From Hydnum rufescens UP504 (lineage: Eukaryota > Basidiomycota > Agaricomycetes > Cantharellales > Hydnaceae), in contig MU129246.1 in assembly GCA_014904985.1 (NCBI GenBank), positions 27,588 to 44,594 of the forward strand: DNA of 17,007 bases, in the 5' to 3' direction. The first letter of the stretch is position 1. Every line of letters starts with the position of its first letter. Below, one piece after another: positions 16,733 through 17,007 of this stretch. The notes under the pieces were generated by a model. The model did no database searches and was not told where the DNA came from. It saw nothing but the letters and a program-made list of their open reading frames with translations. The translations under genes were made by a program, and so were the position numbers.

Positions 16733-17007
16733 GGGGAATTGATTGATTCAAGCTGTTCTGGAAGGATGACAGTCACCATGAGTAGCCCAAAAGCCAACAG
16801 GGGAAAACAAAAGGGATATCACTGGGGGATGCACCCCAAAGGAAATAAAAGACACTTTTTCAAAATGAAAAGCCACTACACAAGGTGTAGCCCAGCATTC
16901 TGCTCAAAGTGTGGATAAGACCCCAAAAAAGGGAGAGAAAGGAAGAGTGAAACTACAGGGGACCCATAGAATAAAAGACCCTCACTGAATGGAAAGCCAC
17001 AACACTA
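16733..17007. repeat. Region beyond the array with a diverged direct repeat
   Basis: Two related segments lie 126 bp apart. AATAAAAGACACTTTTTC with AAAAGCCACTACACA spans 16844-16882. AATAAAAGACCCTCACTG with GAAAGCCACAACACTA spans 16970-17007 and reaches the window edge. A further tandem family may begin here. No gene is seen. Confidence 0.55.

Noticed and set aside
15274..16797. Series of minus-strand ORFs rich in Pro, Leu, Ser and Phe
   Set aside because: They recur with the 300-bp repeat period, differ in start and stop, and reflect the CT-rich strand of the array.

Overview
The window looks like nuclear DNA of a filamentous basidiomycete fungus, probably an agaricomycete with many transposons. 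The reasons are a Ty3/gypsy gag-pol remnant with a CCHC knuckle, a hAT (BED-finger) transposase remnant, and two cellular genes broken by very short GT-AG introns (about 47-73 nt). Species cannot be read from the sequence. No prokaryotic-style operon, CRISPR array, tRNA or rRNA was seen.

Layout. (1) 1-~4530: CpG-poor transposon territory. A decayed Ty3/gypsy element lies on the minus strand: leader or LTR-like DNA at ~2347-2720, gag 2346-1075, then protease and linker running off the left edge before the reverse transcriptase. Upstream of gag are a small membrane-protein ORF (3107-2730), a dense cluster of TTAGACA motifs (3183-3540) and a perfect 17-bp inverted repeat (3551-3596). (2) ~4530-~12905: an island of normal CpG content holding the two recognisable host genes, both on the minus strand. 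One is a complete-looking MacroD-type macrodomain protein (6275-5102, modelled as 9 exons, 221 aa, with a 12-nt microexon). The other is an NTF2/SnoaL-like protein (10446-~9682, modelled as 5 exons including a 9-nt first coding exon). The rest of the island has only weak ORFs that I cannot assign, plus a perfect 16-bp inverted repeat at 10757-10805. (3) ~12905-17007: again CpG-poor and repeat-dominated, with a palindromic MITE-like element (~13196-13345), a broken hAT transposase fragment on the plus strand (~13767-14443), an LTR-like segment on the minus strand (~15060-15290), and about 4.5 copies of a purine-rich 300-bp tandem repeat (~15390-16732).

The two host genes have no evident functional link. 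The macrodomain protein should act on ADP-ribosylated substrates or O-acetyl-ADP-ribose. The NTF2-like protein belongs to a family whose members are often of unknown function. I see no convincing evidence of a new multi-gene system. The most distinctive observations are the microexon that carries part of the macrodomain glycine loop, the abrupt CpG boundaries of the gene island, the TTAGACA cluster with its adjoining inverted repeat, and the 300-bp array. All exon models were built by eye from splice signals and family motifs.
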